This document shows, in pieces, positions 23,936 to 32,416 of a stretch of DNA of 64,000 nt. The translations under genes were made by a program, and so were the position numbers. The stretch is taken from positions 1 through 64,000 of the forward strand of contig DASWED010000062.1 of assembly GCA_036394995.1 (NCBI GenBank), given 5' to 3'. The notes under the pieces were generated by a model that was not told the origin of the DNA, searched no databases, and worked only from the letters and a program-made list of their open reading frames with translations. The DNA comes from DASWED01 sp036394995. GTDB lineage: Bacteria; Actinomycetota; UBA4738; JACQTL01. Positions within the stretch are counted from its first letter, which is position 1, and each line of letters opens with the position of its first letter.

Positions 23936-25530
23936 CGTCCGACTGGCACCACGCCGATCCCGGCGCGACGACCTATTTCCCGCAGCCTCCCGAGCCCGGG
24001 GACCCCTCCCAAGCCATCGCCCTGCCCGACGCCGAGCCCGGCCCGCCCGCTTCCGGCGACTCGCCGGATGCGGGGCAGAGCCAGCAGGCCGGGGTCGCGG
24101 TGGGGGAGAGCCGTACAGGCGACCGGCCCGGCGGGGACGGCGACGTGGCGCCGGAGCGGCCCGCCCACACCGAACCCGCGGCCACCTCGTCCGACGATCC
24201 GGCCGAGGGCATACCGCCGACGGTGATCGGAGACGCCCGGGGCGTGCCGGACCCCGGCGAGGTGCAGACGCCCGTCACCGGTGACATTCCCCGTCCCGAG
24301 GTGGAACCCACCACCCGGGATCCGAACCAGGCCGAGCGAACGGCCGGGGGCATGGAGCCGGGAGGCGTCGACCCGGAGGCCGGGGGGTCTCCCGGGCCGG
24401 CCACGGAGGGTTCCGCGCCGGACGGGGCCGATCCGGCCGCTGGCTCACCCGGTACCGATGCGTCAGCCGACGCTGAACTCCAGGTCGAGACCCAGCCCGT
24501 CCCGCCGTCGGTGGCCGCCGCGGCCGAGGCCGCCGCCGCGGAGGCGTCGACGGGGCCGCCGGACCCTGCCCTGGCCGAGCAGCCACCGCAGGCGGTTCGC
24601 CGACCCGGAGCGGTGGCCCGGGTCATCGCGGTGGCGAACCAGAAGGGCGGGGTGGGCAAGAGCACGACGGCCGTGAGTCTGGGTGCCGCGCTGGCGGAGC
24701 TGGGCCACGAGGTCCTGGTACTCGACCTCGATCCCCAGGGCAACGCCTCCACCGGGCTCGGGATCCGTCACGCGGCCCGGGCGGTCACCACATACGAGGT
24801 CCTGCTGTCGCAGGCCCCTCTCGCCGACGCCGTCGTCCAGACCCCCGTGGAGCACCTCGCCGCGATCCCGTCGACCATCGACCTGGCGGGCGCCGAGATC
24901 GAGCTCGTCAGCCAGTTCTCGCGGGAGACGCGGCTCCGCAAGGCCCTCGAGCCGGTGCGGGAGGGTTCCTACGACTTCGTCATCCTCGACTGCCCGCCGT
25001 CGCTCGGGCTCCTCACGATCAACGCGCTGACGGCGGCGGACGAGCTGATCGTGCCGATCCAGTGCGAGTACTACGCGCTGGAGGGCCTCGGGCAGCTGCT
25101 GCGAAACGTCAGGCTGATCCAGCAGAACGTCAATCCCAAGTTGAGGCTCTCGGGCATCGTCATGACGATGTTCGACGCCCGGACGAAGCTGTCCGAGCAG
25201 GTGGTGGCGGAGGTCAGGCGGTACTTCGGGACCCGGGTCTACGACGCGGTGATCCCGCGGACCGTTCGTCTGTCCGAGGCACCGGGGTACGGACAGCCGA
25301 TCACCGTGTACGACCCCGGGTCGAAGGGCGCACAGACGTACCGGGCCCTGGCCAAGGAGGTGGCGGCGAAGACGCCCGACGGCGAGGCCGTCCCCCTCAT
25401 CGGCGAGCTGCCGGCGGTGATCACGCCGGCGGAGCGTCCCGCGCCCGCGCCCGTTTCCAACGGGTCGCCCGGGGAGAACGGCCAGCCGAGACGTCGATTC
25501 CGACTGTTCCGAAGAGGAGGCGAAGAGTGA
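23932..25530 (+). CDS. parA: Chromosome partitioning ATPase ParA with long disordered N-terminal extension
   Basis: A 532-residue protein. Residues 1 to about 225 are low-complexity, rich in Pro, Gly, Asp, Glu and Ala. The ParA/Soj domain starts at VIAVANQKGGVGKST, with the deviant Walker A at residues 238-245, then LDLDPQGNASTG and ILDCPPSLGLLTINAL. A C-terminal Pro/Arg tail ends in RRRFRLFRRGGEE. Typical Soj proteins are about 260-330 residues. GTG 23932 sits in a GTGA overlap with rsmG; an internal start closer to the ATPase domain cannot be excluded, but the extension stays open with the same codon style. Confidence 0.93.
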   Translation: MTSDWHHADPGATTYFPQPPEPGDPSQAIALPDAEPGPPASGDSPDAGQSQQAGVAVGESRTGDRPGGDGDVAPERPAHTEPAATSSDDPAEGIPPTVIGDARGVPDPGEVQTPVTGDIPRPEVEPTTRDPNQAERTAGGMEPGGVDPEAGGSPGPATEGSAPDGADPAAGSPGTDASADAELQVETQPVPPSVAAAAEAAAAEASTGPPDPALAEQPPQAVRRPGAVARVIAVANQKGGVGKSTTAVSLGAALAELGHEVLVLDLDPQGNASTGLGIRHAARAVTTYEVLLSQAPLADAVVQTPVEHLAAIPSTIDLAGAEIELVSQFSRETRLRKALEPVREGSYDFVILDCPPSLGLLTINALTAADELIVPIQCEYYALEGLGQLLRNVRLIQQNVNPKLRLSGIVMTMFDARTKLSEQVVAEVRRYFGTRVYDAVIPRTVRLSEAPGYGQPITVYDPGSKGAQTYRALAKEVAAKTPDGEAVPLIGELPAVITPAERPAPAPVSNGSPGENGQPRRRFRLFRRGGEE

Positions 25531-26396
25531 GACGAGGCGGATTGGGCAGGGGGCTCTCGGCGCTGATCCCCGGCGCCGCGGAGGAGGCGGGTCTGCTCGA
25601 GATCCCGGTGGGAGCCATCGAGCGGAACCCCAGGCAGCCCCGGACGTGGTTCGACGAGGAGGCTCTGGAGGGGCTGGCCCACTCGATCCGCGAGGTCGGG
25701 GTGCTGCAACCCGTGATCGTCCGGAGGATGGACACGGGCTACGAGCTGGTGGCGGGGGAGCGGCGCCTGCGCGCGGCCCGGTTGGCCGGTCTGGCCACGA
25801 TCCCGGCTGTGATCCGCGATGCGGACGACGCCGAGTCGCTGCGGGATGCACTGATCGAGAACATCCACCGCGAGGACCTCGGCCCGCTCGAGCTGGCGGA
25901 GGCGTTCGCCGAGCTCCTGGAGGACCTCGGCGTGACCCAGGAGACGCTCTCGGAGCGCCTCGGCGTGTCCCGCCCCCATATCGCGAACACGATCCGCCTG
26001 CTCCAGCTGCCGGCCGAGATCCAGCGGCTGCTGGGGGAGGGGCGGCTGGCAGCCGGGCACGGACGAGCCCTCCTGGCCCTGCCCGACCGCGAGGCGCAGG
26101 TCTCGTTGGGTCTGAGGGCGGCGGCCGAGGACCTGTCGGTCCGCGAGGTGGAGGAGCTGGTCAGGACGTACAGCCAGGCCCCCGCGCGGGCGCCGGCCCC
26201 GGCGCCCAAGGCCGTCCGGATCCCCAACGACGGCGCCTTCGGGGAAGCCGAGGAGATCCTGTCCGAACAGCTCCAGACCCGGGTCCGGATCAGGATGGGC
26301 AAGCGTCGCGGAAGGATCGTGGTCGAGTTCTCGTCGCCGGATGACCTCACCCGAATCGTCGACGAGATAGTCGGCTCGCGCGTCACGGTGGGTTAG
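25527..26396 (+). CDS. parB: Chromosome partitioning protein ParB
   Basis: A 289-residue CTP-dependent DNA clamp that binds parS. RRGGLGRGLSALIP at the N-terminus is the ParA-activating motif. The CTP-binding motifs are seen as GERRLRAARLAG and ENIHREDLGPLE. The helix-turn-helix that reads parS includes ETLSERLGVSRPHIANTIRLL. The C-terminal dimerisation domain ends in SRVTVG. The start GTG overlaps the parA stop (GTGA). Confidence 0.97.
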   Translation: MRRGGLGRGLSALIPGAAEEAGLLEIPVGAIERNPRQPRTWFDEEALEGLAHSIREVGVLQPVIVRRMDTGYELVAGERRLRAARLAGLATIPAVIRDADDAESLRDALIENIHREDLGPLELAEAFAELLEDLGVTQETLSERLGVSRPHIANTIRLLQLPAEIQRLLGEGRLAAGHGRALLALPDREAQVSLGLRAAAEDLSVREVEELVRTYSQAPARAPAPAPKAVRIPNDGAFGEAEEILSEQLQTRVRIRMGKRRGRIVVEFSSPDDLTRIVDEIVGSRVTVG

Positions 26397-26509
26397 GCTC
26401 GCTCGAGAGCCTCCCCAAACCTTGTACCTGCAGTTGAGGCTTGGCCATGTCGCGATGCCCATGTTTCGTTCCAAACACCCCGGGTTGGGGGGACTCTGTG
26501 AGCCGGGGA

Positions 26510-26525
26510 TGTTCCACGTGAAACA
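26510..26525. other. parS centromere site 3 (15 of 16)
   Basis: TGTTCCACGTGAAACA has one change from consensus (C at position 5). It lies 114 bp after the parB stop, so the partition genes are bracketed by parS sites. Confidence 0.9.
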
Positions 26526-26953
26526 ATCGCGGGCCGATCCCATCTCAGTCGAACGCGATCGCTGCCGACAGCAGCGCGGCCAAGTCGGCTCTGGCCTACT
26601 GGCGCATCTGGCCCTCGCGACCCTCAAGGTCAACTCTAGGGACGCCCCGGCGCGCGATCGTCGTCGGTGCTTGCGGCGAGGGGAGGCCGCTGCGCCGAGA
26701 GGGGACACCTCCCACGGCGAGATCGGAGATCCGATCCCAGAGGGAATCGCTGGAACGATCGGATCCGGGCCGCGCCTCAGGGCCGAGGATTCCCCGGAAG
26801 GCAATCTCGCGGGCGCCGCCAGGGGCAGCGCACTCTGCGATCGGGGGGCCTCCCTCCTGTTCTGTGGCGGCGGGGTCGGCGCCCTGGTCCCCCGACCGTT
26901 GAGGCTCGGCCGTGGACCCACCCGTCCGGGAGTGCGTGAGGGCGCGTCGGTGA

Positions 26954-26972
26954 GTAGTCTGTTATGGACTAC
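26954..26972. repeat. 19-bp dyad, copy 1
   Basis: GTAGTCTGTTATGGACTAC has perfect 6-bp arms (GTAGTC/GACTAC) around 7 nt. It matches copy 2 at 14 of 19 positions, and both have identical length. Confidence 0.6.
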
Positions 26973-27120
26973 CAAAGGGAACGACGGCGGAATCACTCCG
27001 TGGGTCCGCGGACGTCGACTCCTCACGATGCACGGAGCGAGATTCGGACAGCAGCCGGAGTGCCGCTGGGTTCTCGAATCTCGAGATCAGAGGAAAGGAG
27101 ATGGGACGGCTCTTTGCTAC

Positions 27121-27139
27121 CTAGTCCGCAATGGACTAG
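27121..27139. repeat. 19-bp dyad, copy 2
   Basis: CTAGTCCGCAATGGACTAG has perfect 7-bp arms around 5 nt. It lies 14 bp past the aminotransferase stop codon. No T-run follows on the minus strand, so it looks more like a protein-binding dyad than a terminator. Confidence 0.6.
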
Positions 27140-27153
27140 CGCCCCACATGCCG

Positions 27154-28377
27154 TCAGTCGCCGACGGCGGGGCGGAGGGTGGAGCGCTCCGCGAGAAGGG
27201 CGCCCAGGCGGCGGATGCCCTCGCGGACGGCGTCCTCCGGTGGGTAGCAGAACGACAGGCGCATGCGGTCTCGGCCGCGGCCGTCGGGGTAGAACGCGGT
27301 TCCCGGGACGTAGGCCACGCGGTGGTCCACGGCCAGCGGGAGCAACGAGGGCGTGTCCACACCCTCGAGGGTCGCCCACACGTAGAACCCCCCCGCGGGG
27401 TGGGTCCAGTGGGCGGACGCCGGGAAGTCCCGCTCCAGCGACTCCAGCATGGCGTCGCGGCGCGCGTGGTACACGTCCACCAGCGCCGCGAGGTTGACCC
27501 GCCAGCGGTCGCCGTCCAGGTACCGTTCCGCCAGCAGCTGGGTGAAGGCGCTGGAGCACAGGTCGGCGGCCTCCTTGGCCAGGACCAGCCGGTCCAGCGT
27601 CCCGGGCTCGGCCAGTGCCCACCCCACCCGGACCCCGGGCGCGAACACCTTGGACAGCGTCCCCAGGTAGATGACGTTCGCCGGGTCCAGCGAACGGAGG
27701 CACGGCACCGCGTCGCCCTCGAACCGGAGCATCCCGTACGGGTTGTCCTCGACGATCGGGACGCCGGCGGCCCGGCATACCTCCACCAGCCGGTCCCGCC
27801 GGGCCAGCGACATCGTCACACCGGAGGGGTTCGAGAAGTTCGGCACGGTGTACACGAACTTCGGCCGGACCCCGCGGGCCAGGGCGGCCTCGAGCTCCTC
27901 CACGACCATGCCCTCGTCGTCCATCGGGATCTGGACGAACCGCGGTTCGTAGGCGGAGAACGCGGAGAGCGCGCCGACGTAGCACGGCTCCTCCACCATG
28001 ACCTCGTCGCCGGCGTCCAGGAAGACCTTCCCGACCAGGTCGAGGGCCTGCTGGGCGCCGTTGGTGATCAGGACCCGGTCGGCGGAGGCCTCGACGTCCT
28101 CCTCGGCCATCAGCCGGACCACGGCCTCGCGGATCCCCGGCAGGCCGATCCCGCCGCAGTACTGGAGCGCAGCGCTCCCGTGTTGGCGCAGGACCGACTC
28201 CACCGCGTCCAGGACGTCGCCCGTCGGGAGCGCGCTGACGAACGGCATCCCCCCGGCCAGGGACACGACGTCCGGCCGAGAGGCCACCGCGAACAGCGCG
28301 CGGACCTCCGACGCCGACATCCCGGCCATGCGGTCGGCGTACAGGTCGATGTAGGGATCGACGAACAGGTCGGTCAT
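27154..28377 (-). CDS. PLP-dependent class I/II aminotransferase
   Basis: A 407-residue fold-type I aminotransferase of the group that includes 2-aminoadipate/LysN-type enzymes and the catalytic half of MocR regulators. The PLP lysine lies in YLGTLSKVFAPGVRVGW; other landmarks are ITNGAQQALDLVGKV (cofactor phosphate loop), VPNFSNPSG (Asn binding PLP) and IVEDNPYGMLRF (Asp to pyridine N). There is no N-terminal GntR domain. The amino donor is likely an aliphatic or aromatic amino acid, but which one cannot be told. Divergent from trpS with 126 bp between. Confidence 0.87.
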   Translation of the reverse strand: MTDLFVDPYIDLYADRMAGMSASEVRALFAVASRPDVVSLAGGMPFVSALPTGDVLDAVESVLRQHGSAALQYCGGIGLPGIREAVVRLMAEEDVEASADRVLITNGAQQALDLVGKVFLDAGDEVMVEEPCYVGALSAFSAYEPRFVQIPMDDEGMVVEELEAALARGVRPKFVYTVPNFSNPSGVTMSLARRDRLVEVCRAAGVPIVEDNPYGMLRFEGDAVPCLRSLDPANVIYLGTLSKVFAPGVRVGWALAEPGTLDRLVLAKEAADLCSSAFTQLLAERYLDGDRWRVNLAALVDVYHARRDAMLESLERDFPASAHWTHPAGGFYVWATLEGVDTPSLLPLAVDHRVAYVPGTAFYPDGRGRDRMRLSFCYPPEDAVREGIRRLGALLAERSTLRPAVGD

Positions 28378-28503
28378 GGGGCCACCGATGCTAACAACGG
28401 TTCGGCCCGGCGGCCCGGAAGCTCGACCTGCTTCTGGTCCAGCCTCCGGGCCCAGGGCGGCCAATCTCGGGGCGGTCGAAGCCTTGGTATGGTGCCGGGC
28501 CTC

Positions 28504-29502
28504 ATGGCGCGCGTGCTCTCGGGCATCCAGCCGAGTGGTGACTTCCACCTCGGCAACTACATCGGGGCGGTCCGGCACTGGGTGGCCGACCAGGACCGCA
28601 ACGACTGCTTCTACCTGATCGTCGACCTCCACGCGATCACGCAGCCCCAGGACCCCCAGGAGCTCCGCAACCGGACCATCGAGCTGGCGGCCATCCTGCT
28701 GGCCGCCGGGATCGACCCCGATCGCTCGACGCTGTTCGTGCAGTCGCACGTCCCGGAACATGCCCAGATGGCCTGGATCCTGGACTGCATCGCGACGCTC
28801 GGCGAGCTCCGGCGGATGACCCAGTTCAAGGAGAAGTCCTCGAAGGGCCAGGAGGCGTCGTCCTCGGCCGGCCTGTTCACGTACCCCGTGCTCCAGGCCG
28901 CCGACATCCTGCTGTACGACACGGACTTCGTCCCGGTGGGGGAGGACCAGCGCCAGCATCTCGAGCTGACCCGCGACATCGCCCAGCGCTTCAACCACCG
29001 GTTCGGGGAGACGTTCGTGGTCCCGGAGGCCACCATCCCGCCCGTGGGGGCGAAGATCATGGACCTCCAGTTCCCCGAGTCGAAGATGTCGAAGTCGACC
29101 GATTCGCCCCAGGGGACCATCGCGATCCTCGACCCCCCCGACGCCATCTCGAAGAAGGTCCGCTCCGCCGTCACCGATTCCGGACGCGAGGTGATGGCCC
29201 GGGAGGACAAGCCGGCCATCACGAACCTGCTCACGATCCACTCCGTGATCTCCGGCGAGCCCGTCCGCGTGCTCGAGCAACGCTACGGCGACTCCGGCTA
29301 CGCGCAGTTCAAATCGGACCTCGCCGACGCGCTGGTGGCGTACCTCGAGCCGTTCCAGCGCCGGTATCACGAGCTGAAGGAGGACCCGGGCGAGATCGCC
29401 CGCCTCCTCGCGATCGGCGCCGAGAAGGCCCGGACGGTGGCCGAGACGACGCTGGCCACCGCGTACGACCGGGTGGGGTTCCTGCCGCGCGGCAAGGACT
29501 GA
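28504..29502 (+). CDS. trpS: Tryptophanyl-tRNA synthetase
   Basis: A 332-residue class I synthetase charging tRNA-Trp. The HIGH-like motif is PSGDFHLGNYIGA (residues 10-22), and the KMSKS loop is ESKMSKSTDS. AGLFTYPVLQAADILLYD and PVGEDQRQHLELTRDIA are typical TrpRS blocks. Full length. The ATG at 28504 gives the standard MARVLSGIQPSG start. trpS is not part of the conserved mycobacterial origin cluster, so it was inserted between parB and cwlM in this lineage. Confidence 0.97.
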   Translation: MARVLSGIQPSGDFHLGNYIGAVRHWVADQDRNDCFYLIVDLHAITQPQDPQELRNRTIELAAILLAAGIDPDRSTLFVQSHVPEHAQMAWILDCIATLGELRRMTQFKEKSSKGQEASSSAGLFTYPVLQAADILLYDTDFVPVGEDQRQHLELTRDIAQRFNHRFGETFVVPEATIPPVGAKIMDLQFPESKMSKSTDSPQGTIAILDPPDAISKKVRSAVTDSGREVMAREDKPAITNLLTIHSVISGEPVRVLEQRYGDSGYAQFKSDLADALVAYLEPFQRRYHELKEDPGEIARLLAIGAEKARTVAETTLATAYDRVGFLPRGKD

Positions 29503-29507
29503 TCGCC

Positions 29508-29615
29508 GTGGAGGACCTCCGGAAGGCCGAGCTGGTCAGGTCGTCGAAGGCCGCGGCGCTGGGGCTCGTCCTCGGCGGGATCCTCCTCCTGCTGGCGCGG
29601 CGCCGGCGCGGCTGA
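29508..29615 (+). CDS. Small single-pass membrane peptide (35 aa) after trpS
   Basis: GTG at 29508, five bases after the trpS stop, opens a 35-codon frame. The product has a charged N-terminus (EDLRKAELVRSSK), one hydrophobic helix (AAALGLVLGGILLLLA) and a basic end (RRRRG), the expected topology of a small membrane protein. Spacing suggests translation coupled to trpS. No family is recognised. The hydrophobic design is the only support. Confidence 0.45.
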   Translation: MEDLRKAELVRSSKAAALGLVLGGILLLLARRRRG

Positions 29616-29655
29616 CCCGAGCCCGGAGACCGCCGGCCCGAGCCCCGAAGACGCT

Positions 29656-30822
29656 CTACGCCGGGAGTCGGGCCTGCCCCTCCGGCGGCGTCGCGCCCGA
29701 ACCGGAGCCGGTCCCCTCGGCACCACCATCCGCCCGCGTTCCGGACAGCCTGGCCCCGAAGAACCGTTCCACACCTCGAACGATGGCGATGGCCACGTCG
29801 CGCCGGAACGGCTCCTCGCCCAGCAGGCGCTCCTCCCTGGGGTTCGACACGAAGCACGGCTCGATCTGCACGGCCGGCATCCGCGTCTCCCGGAGCAGCG
29901 TGATGGTCATGGGGTGGGTCCTGCCGTCGGTGAGGCCGATCCTCGATGTCAGCTCGTCCTGGATGGACTCGGCCAGGCGGAACCCGGCCTGCGACGTCGC
30001 GCCGTCGTGCCCGTAGTACAGGCACATGCTGCCCTCGGCCTTCGGGTCGGTGTGGGCGTTCACGTGGATGGACAGGCACACCTCGGCACCCCATGTGTTC
30101 GCCCGGGCGGCCCGCTCCGCGGCGGGCGGGTCCTCGTCCTCTGCTCGCAGGAGGCTCGGCTCGGCCCCCCTGCGCCGGAGCTCCGCCTCGATGGAGGAGG
30201 CCAGCAGCCACGCCGCCTCGGCCTCGGTCAGGCCTCCCGGACCGACGGCCCCGGGATCCTGCGGCCCGTGGCCGGGGTCGAGGGCCACCCTGGACCCCTC
30301 CAGGGAGGCCCGCATCTTCCGGAGGGCCTCGACCTCCCGGAGCGTGGCCCCGGAGCGCTCGTCCTCCGTGGGCGGCCGGACCCGTTCGAGCTCCTGGAGG
30401 GTCTCGTGCCCGACGATCCCGTCCTGGTCCATGCCCACGTTCCGCTGGAAGTCCCGAACGGCGCGGTCGCATCGTTCGCCGAAGATGCCGTCCTCCCGGC
30501 CGGCGTCGAACCCCAGGGCGCCCAAGCGGCGCTGGAGGGTCCGGACGTCGTCGCCCCGGAACATCGGCATCCGCAGGTACAGGACGCGGTCCCCCAGCCG
30601 GTAGCCCGCCTCGACCAGCTCGTTCCAGGTCTCGGGCCCGACCTGTCCGTCCACCAGCAGCCCCCGGCGCTGCTGGAACGCCCGGACCGCCGACTCGGTC
30701 GTCGGCCCGAACAGCCCCTCGAGCTCCCCCGAGTCGATGTGCGAACCGAGCGCGCCCAGGCGGCGCTGGACGTCGCGGACGTCGTCGCCCCGGTCACGGG
30801 GACGGATCGTTCTCACGGCCAA
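29656..30822 (-). CDS. cwlM: CwlM-like N-acetylmuramoyl-L-alanine amidase with two peptidoglycan-binding domains
   Basis: A 388-residue protein with two PG_binding_1 domains (about residues 10-70 and 84-146) and an Amidase_3 domain (177-360). The zinc ligands appear intact: His185 (LDPGHG), a Glu near 200 and His253 (SIHVNAH), with catalytic Glu321 (QIEPCF). There is no signal peptide. The mycobacterial CwlM in this same position is also cytoplasmic and acts as a regulator of MurA rather than a wall hydrolase; by synteny the same is likely here. The C-terminal 30 residues are Gly/Ser/Pro-rich. Convergent with trpS. Confidence 0.88.
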   Translation of the reverse strand: MAVRTIRPRDRGDDVRDVQRRLGALGSHIDSGELEGLFGPTTESAVRAFQQRRGLLVDGQVGPETWNELVEAGYRLGDRVLYLRMPMFRGDDVRTLQRRLGALGFDAGREDGIFGERCDRAVRDFQRNVGMDQDGIVGHETLQELERVRPPTEDERSGATLREVEALRKMRASLEGSRVALDPGHGPQDPGAVGPGGLTEAEAAWLLASSIEAELRRRGAEPSLLRAEDEDPPAAERAARANTWGAEVCLSIHVNAHTDPKAEGSMCLYYGHDGATSQAGFRLAESIQDELTSRIGLTDGRTHPMTITLLRETRMPAVQIEPCFVSNPREERLLGEEPFRRDVAIAIVRGVERFFGARLSGTRADGGAEGTGSGSGATPPEGQARLPA

Positions 30823-30905
30823 GAGTATCGGGATACGCGGGCTCTCCCCGCAAGGCGGGTCGTGACGTTCGGACGAACGGACTCACGACCGAGGATGCGG
30901 CCCGA

Positions 30906-31235
30906 TCAGGCCGCGAAGTGGGGTTCGATCTCGCGCAGGATGGCGTCCTTGCCTCGTGCGCCGACCACCCGGGCCTTCTCCTGTCCGTCCTTGAACACGA
31001 TCAGCGTCGGGATCGAGAGGACCCCGTAGCGCCGAGGCGTGTCCGGATTGTCGTCGATGTTCATCTTCCCCACCCGGAGCGCCCCCTTGTGTTCGCGAGC
31101 GATCTCCTCGACCACCGGCGACACCATGTGGCACGGCACGCACCAGTCCGCCCAGAAGTCGATCAGCACGGGTGTGTCCGACTGCAGGACCTTCTGTTCG
31201 AAGTCCCGGTCCGTGATCTCCCCGATGTTTCCCAT
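30906..31235 (-). CDS. trxA: Thioredoxin
   Basis: A 109-residue thioredoxin. The active site is WCVPC (Cys32, Cys35) in place of the usual WCGPC, and the cis-proline loop is SIPTLIVF. It passes electrons from thioredoxin reductase (encoded just upstream) to disulfide targets in the cytoplasm. The ATG at 31235 gives the canonical N-terminus and has GGAGGACGAC before it. The 182-bp gap to trxB may hold a separate promoter; it has a short GC palindrome at 31292-31305. Confidence 0.95.
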   Translation of the reverse strand: MGNIGEITDRDFEQKVLQSDTPVLIDFWADWCVPCHMVSPVVEEIAREHKGALRVGKMNIDDNPDTPRRYGVLSIPTLIVFKDGQEKARVVGARGKDAILREIEPHFAA

Positions 31236-31417
31236 GTCGTCCTCCTCCAAGCCGGTACCGGGCCATGCCCGGCCCGCTTCCCCCATGCAAACGCCCCCGG
31301 GGGCGCGCTTCTTCCCGCTTGCTTACCCGGGCCGGGACGCGCGTACCCGGGGTCGGGGGGGAAGTGCGCAAGATCGTACCGCCGCCGGGTGGGCCATGCG
31401 GGCGGTTTCCCTCGGGA

Positions 31418-32371
31418 TCAGTGCCCCAGGGCCTCGAGGGACCGTTCGGCGTCGATCGCCGCCTGGCACCCCATCCCCGCGGCCGTGATGGCCTGCCGGT
31501 ACGTGAAGTCCACCACGTCGCCGGCGGCGAACACGCCCTCCACGCTCGTCCTGGTGGTGGGCTCCTGCACGGCGATGTAGCCGTGCTCCATCTCGAGCTG
31601 TCCCTCGAACAGCGACGTGTTCGGGGTGTGGCCGATGGCCACGAACACGCCGCCCGCCGCGAGCTCGGAGCTCTCGTCGGACTCCACGTCCCGGAGGCGG
31701 ACCCCCGACACCTGGCCGTCGCCGAGGACCTCCTCCACCACGCTGTTCCAGACGAAGTCGATCTTGGGATTGGCGAACGCCCGGTCCTGCATGATCTTCG
31801 AGGCCCGGAGCTCCTCGCGCCGGTGCACGACCGTCACCTTCGTGGCGAACCGGGTGAGGAACGTGGCCTCCTCCACCGCCGAGTCGCCGCCGCCCACCAC
31901 CACGAGCTCCTGGCCCCGGAAGAAGAACCCGTCGCACGTGGCGCACGACGACACGCCGCGGCCCCGCAGCTTGTCCTCTCCGGGGACCCCCAGCCACCTC
32001 GCGCTGGCGCCGGTGGCGATGATCAGCGTCCGGGCCCGCCATTCCTGGTCGCCGGCCCACACCCCGAACGGCCGCTCCGACAGGTCCACGCGGGTGGCCG
32101 CCTGGTGCAGCAGCTCCGCCTCGAACCGCCCGGCCTGCTTCTCCATCCGCTCCATGAGCTCGGGACCGAGGATGGCGTCCGGGAACCCCGGGAAGTTCTC
32201 GACCTCCGTGGTGAGCATGAGCTGCCCGCCGGCGTCGATGCCCTTCAGCACGAGGGGCTTCAGGTTGGCGCGCGCGCTGTACAGGGCGGCGGTCAACCCC
32301 GCTGGCCCCGACCCCAGGATGATGACGTCTCGTTCGTCCGCCACGTCGTGCTCCATTCTCCCATACGCCAT
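31418..32371 (-). CDS. trxB: Thioredoxin reductase
   Basis: A 317-residue FAD/NADPH enzyme that reduces thioredoxin. FAD motif: VIILGSGPAGLTAALY. Redox site: SSCATCDGFF (CATC). NADPH motif: LVVVGGGDSAVEEA, then VVHRREELRA, with Arg residues that favour NADPH. The C-terminal FAD motif is GVFAAGDVVDF. A second Met, 15 bases in, is an alternative start. It lies between the anti-sigma gene and trxA, matching the sigM-trxB-trxC order of mycobacteria. Confidence 0.96.
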   Translation of the reverse strand: MAYGRMEHDVADERDVIILGSGPAGLTAALYSARANLKPLVLKGIDAGGQLMLTTEVENFPGFPDAILGPELMERMEKQAGRFEAELLHQAATRVDLSERPFGVWAGDQEWRARTLIIATGASARWLGVPGEDKLRGRGVSSCATCDGFFFRGQELVVVGGGDSAVEEATFLTRFATKVTVVHRREELRASKIMQDRAFANPKIDFVWNSVVEEVLGDGQVSGVRLRDVESDESSELAAGGVFVAIGHTPNTSLFEGQLEMEHGYIAVQEPTTRTSVEGVFAAGDVVDFTYRQAITAAGMGCQAAIDAERSLEALGH

Positions 32372-32416
32372 AACCGGTCCCTATTCCGGAGATTGAACAG
32401 CGCAGAGGGCCGGCGA

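Larger units (their letters stand above)
26397..27153. other. 757-bp gap after parB with no convincing gene
   Basis: GC content looks visibly lower here than in the flanking genes. Frames on both strands are open for long stretches, but their products resemble no family and lack a coding-like residue pattern. The gap holds parS site 3 (26510-26525), a 7-bp inverted repeat GATCGGA-GA-TCCGATC (26721-26736) and two related 19-bp dyads (26954-26972, 27121-27139). It could contain a non-coding RNA or a control region; I recognise no tmRNA, RNase P RNA, 6S or SRP RNA in it. Confidence 0.6.

Noticed and set aside
27121..27139. Dyad copy 2 as an intrinsic terminator of the aminotransferase gene
   Set aside because: No T-run follows on the minus strand, and a matching dyad lies elsewhere in the gap without a preceding gene end.
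26422..28503. Very long plus-strand frame running through the parB gap and antisense to the aminotransferase into trpS
   Set aside because: Only the part from 28504 resembles a protein (TrpRS). The rest is a chance open frame in GC-rich DNA.
31292..31305. GC palindrome between trxB and trxA as terminator
   Set aside because: It has no loop of its own and no T-run; trxA follows in the same direction and is likely co-transcribed.
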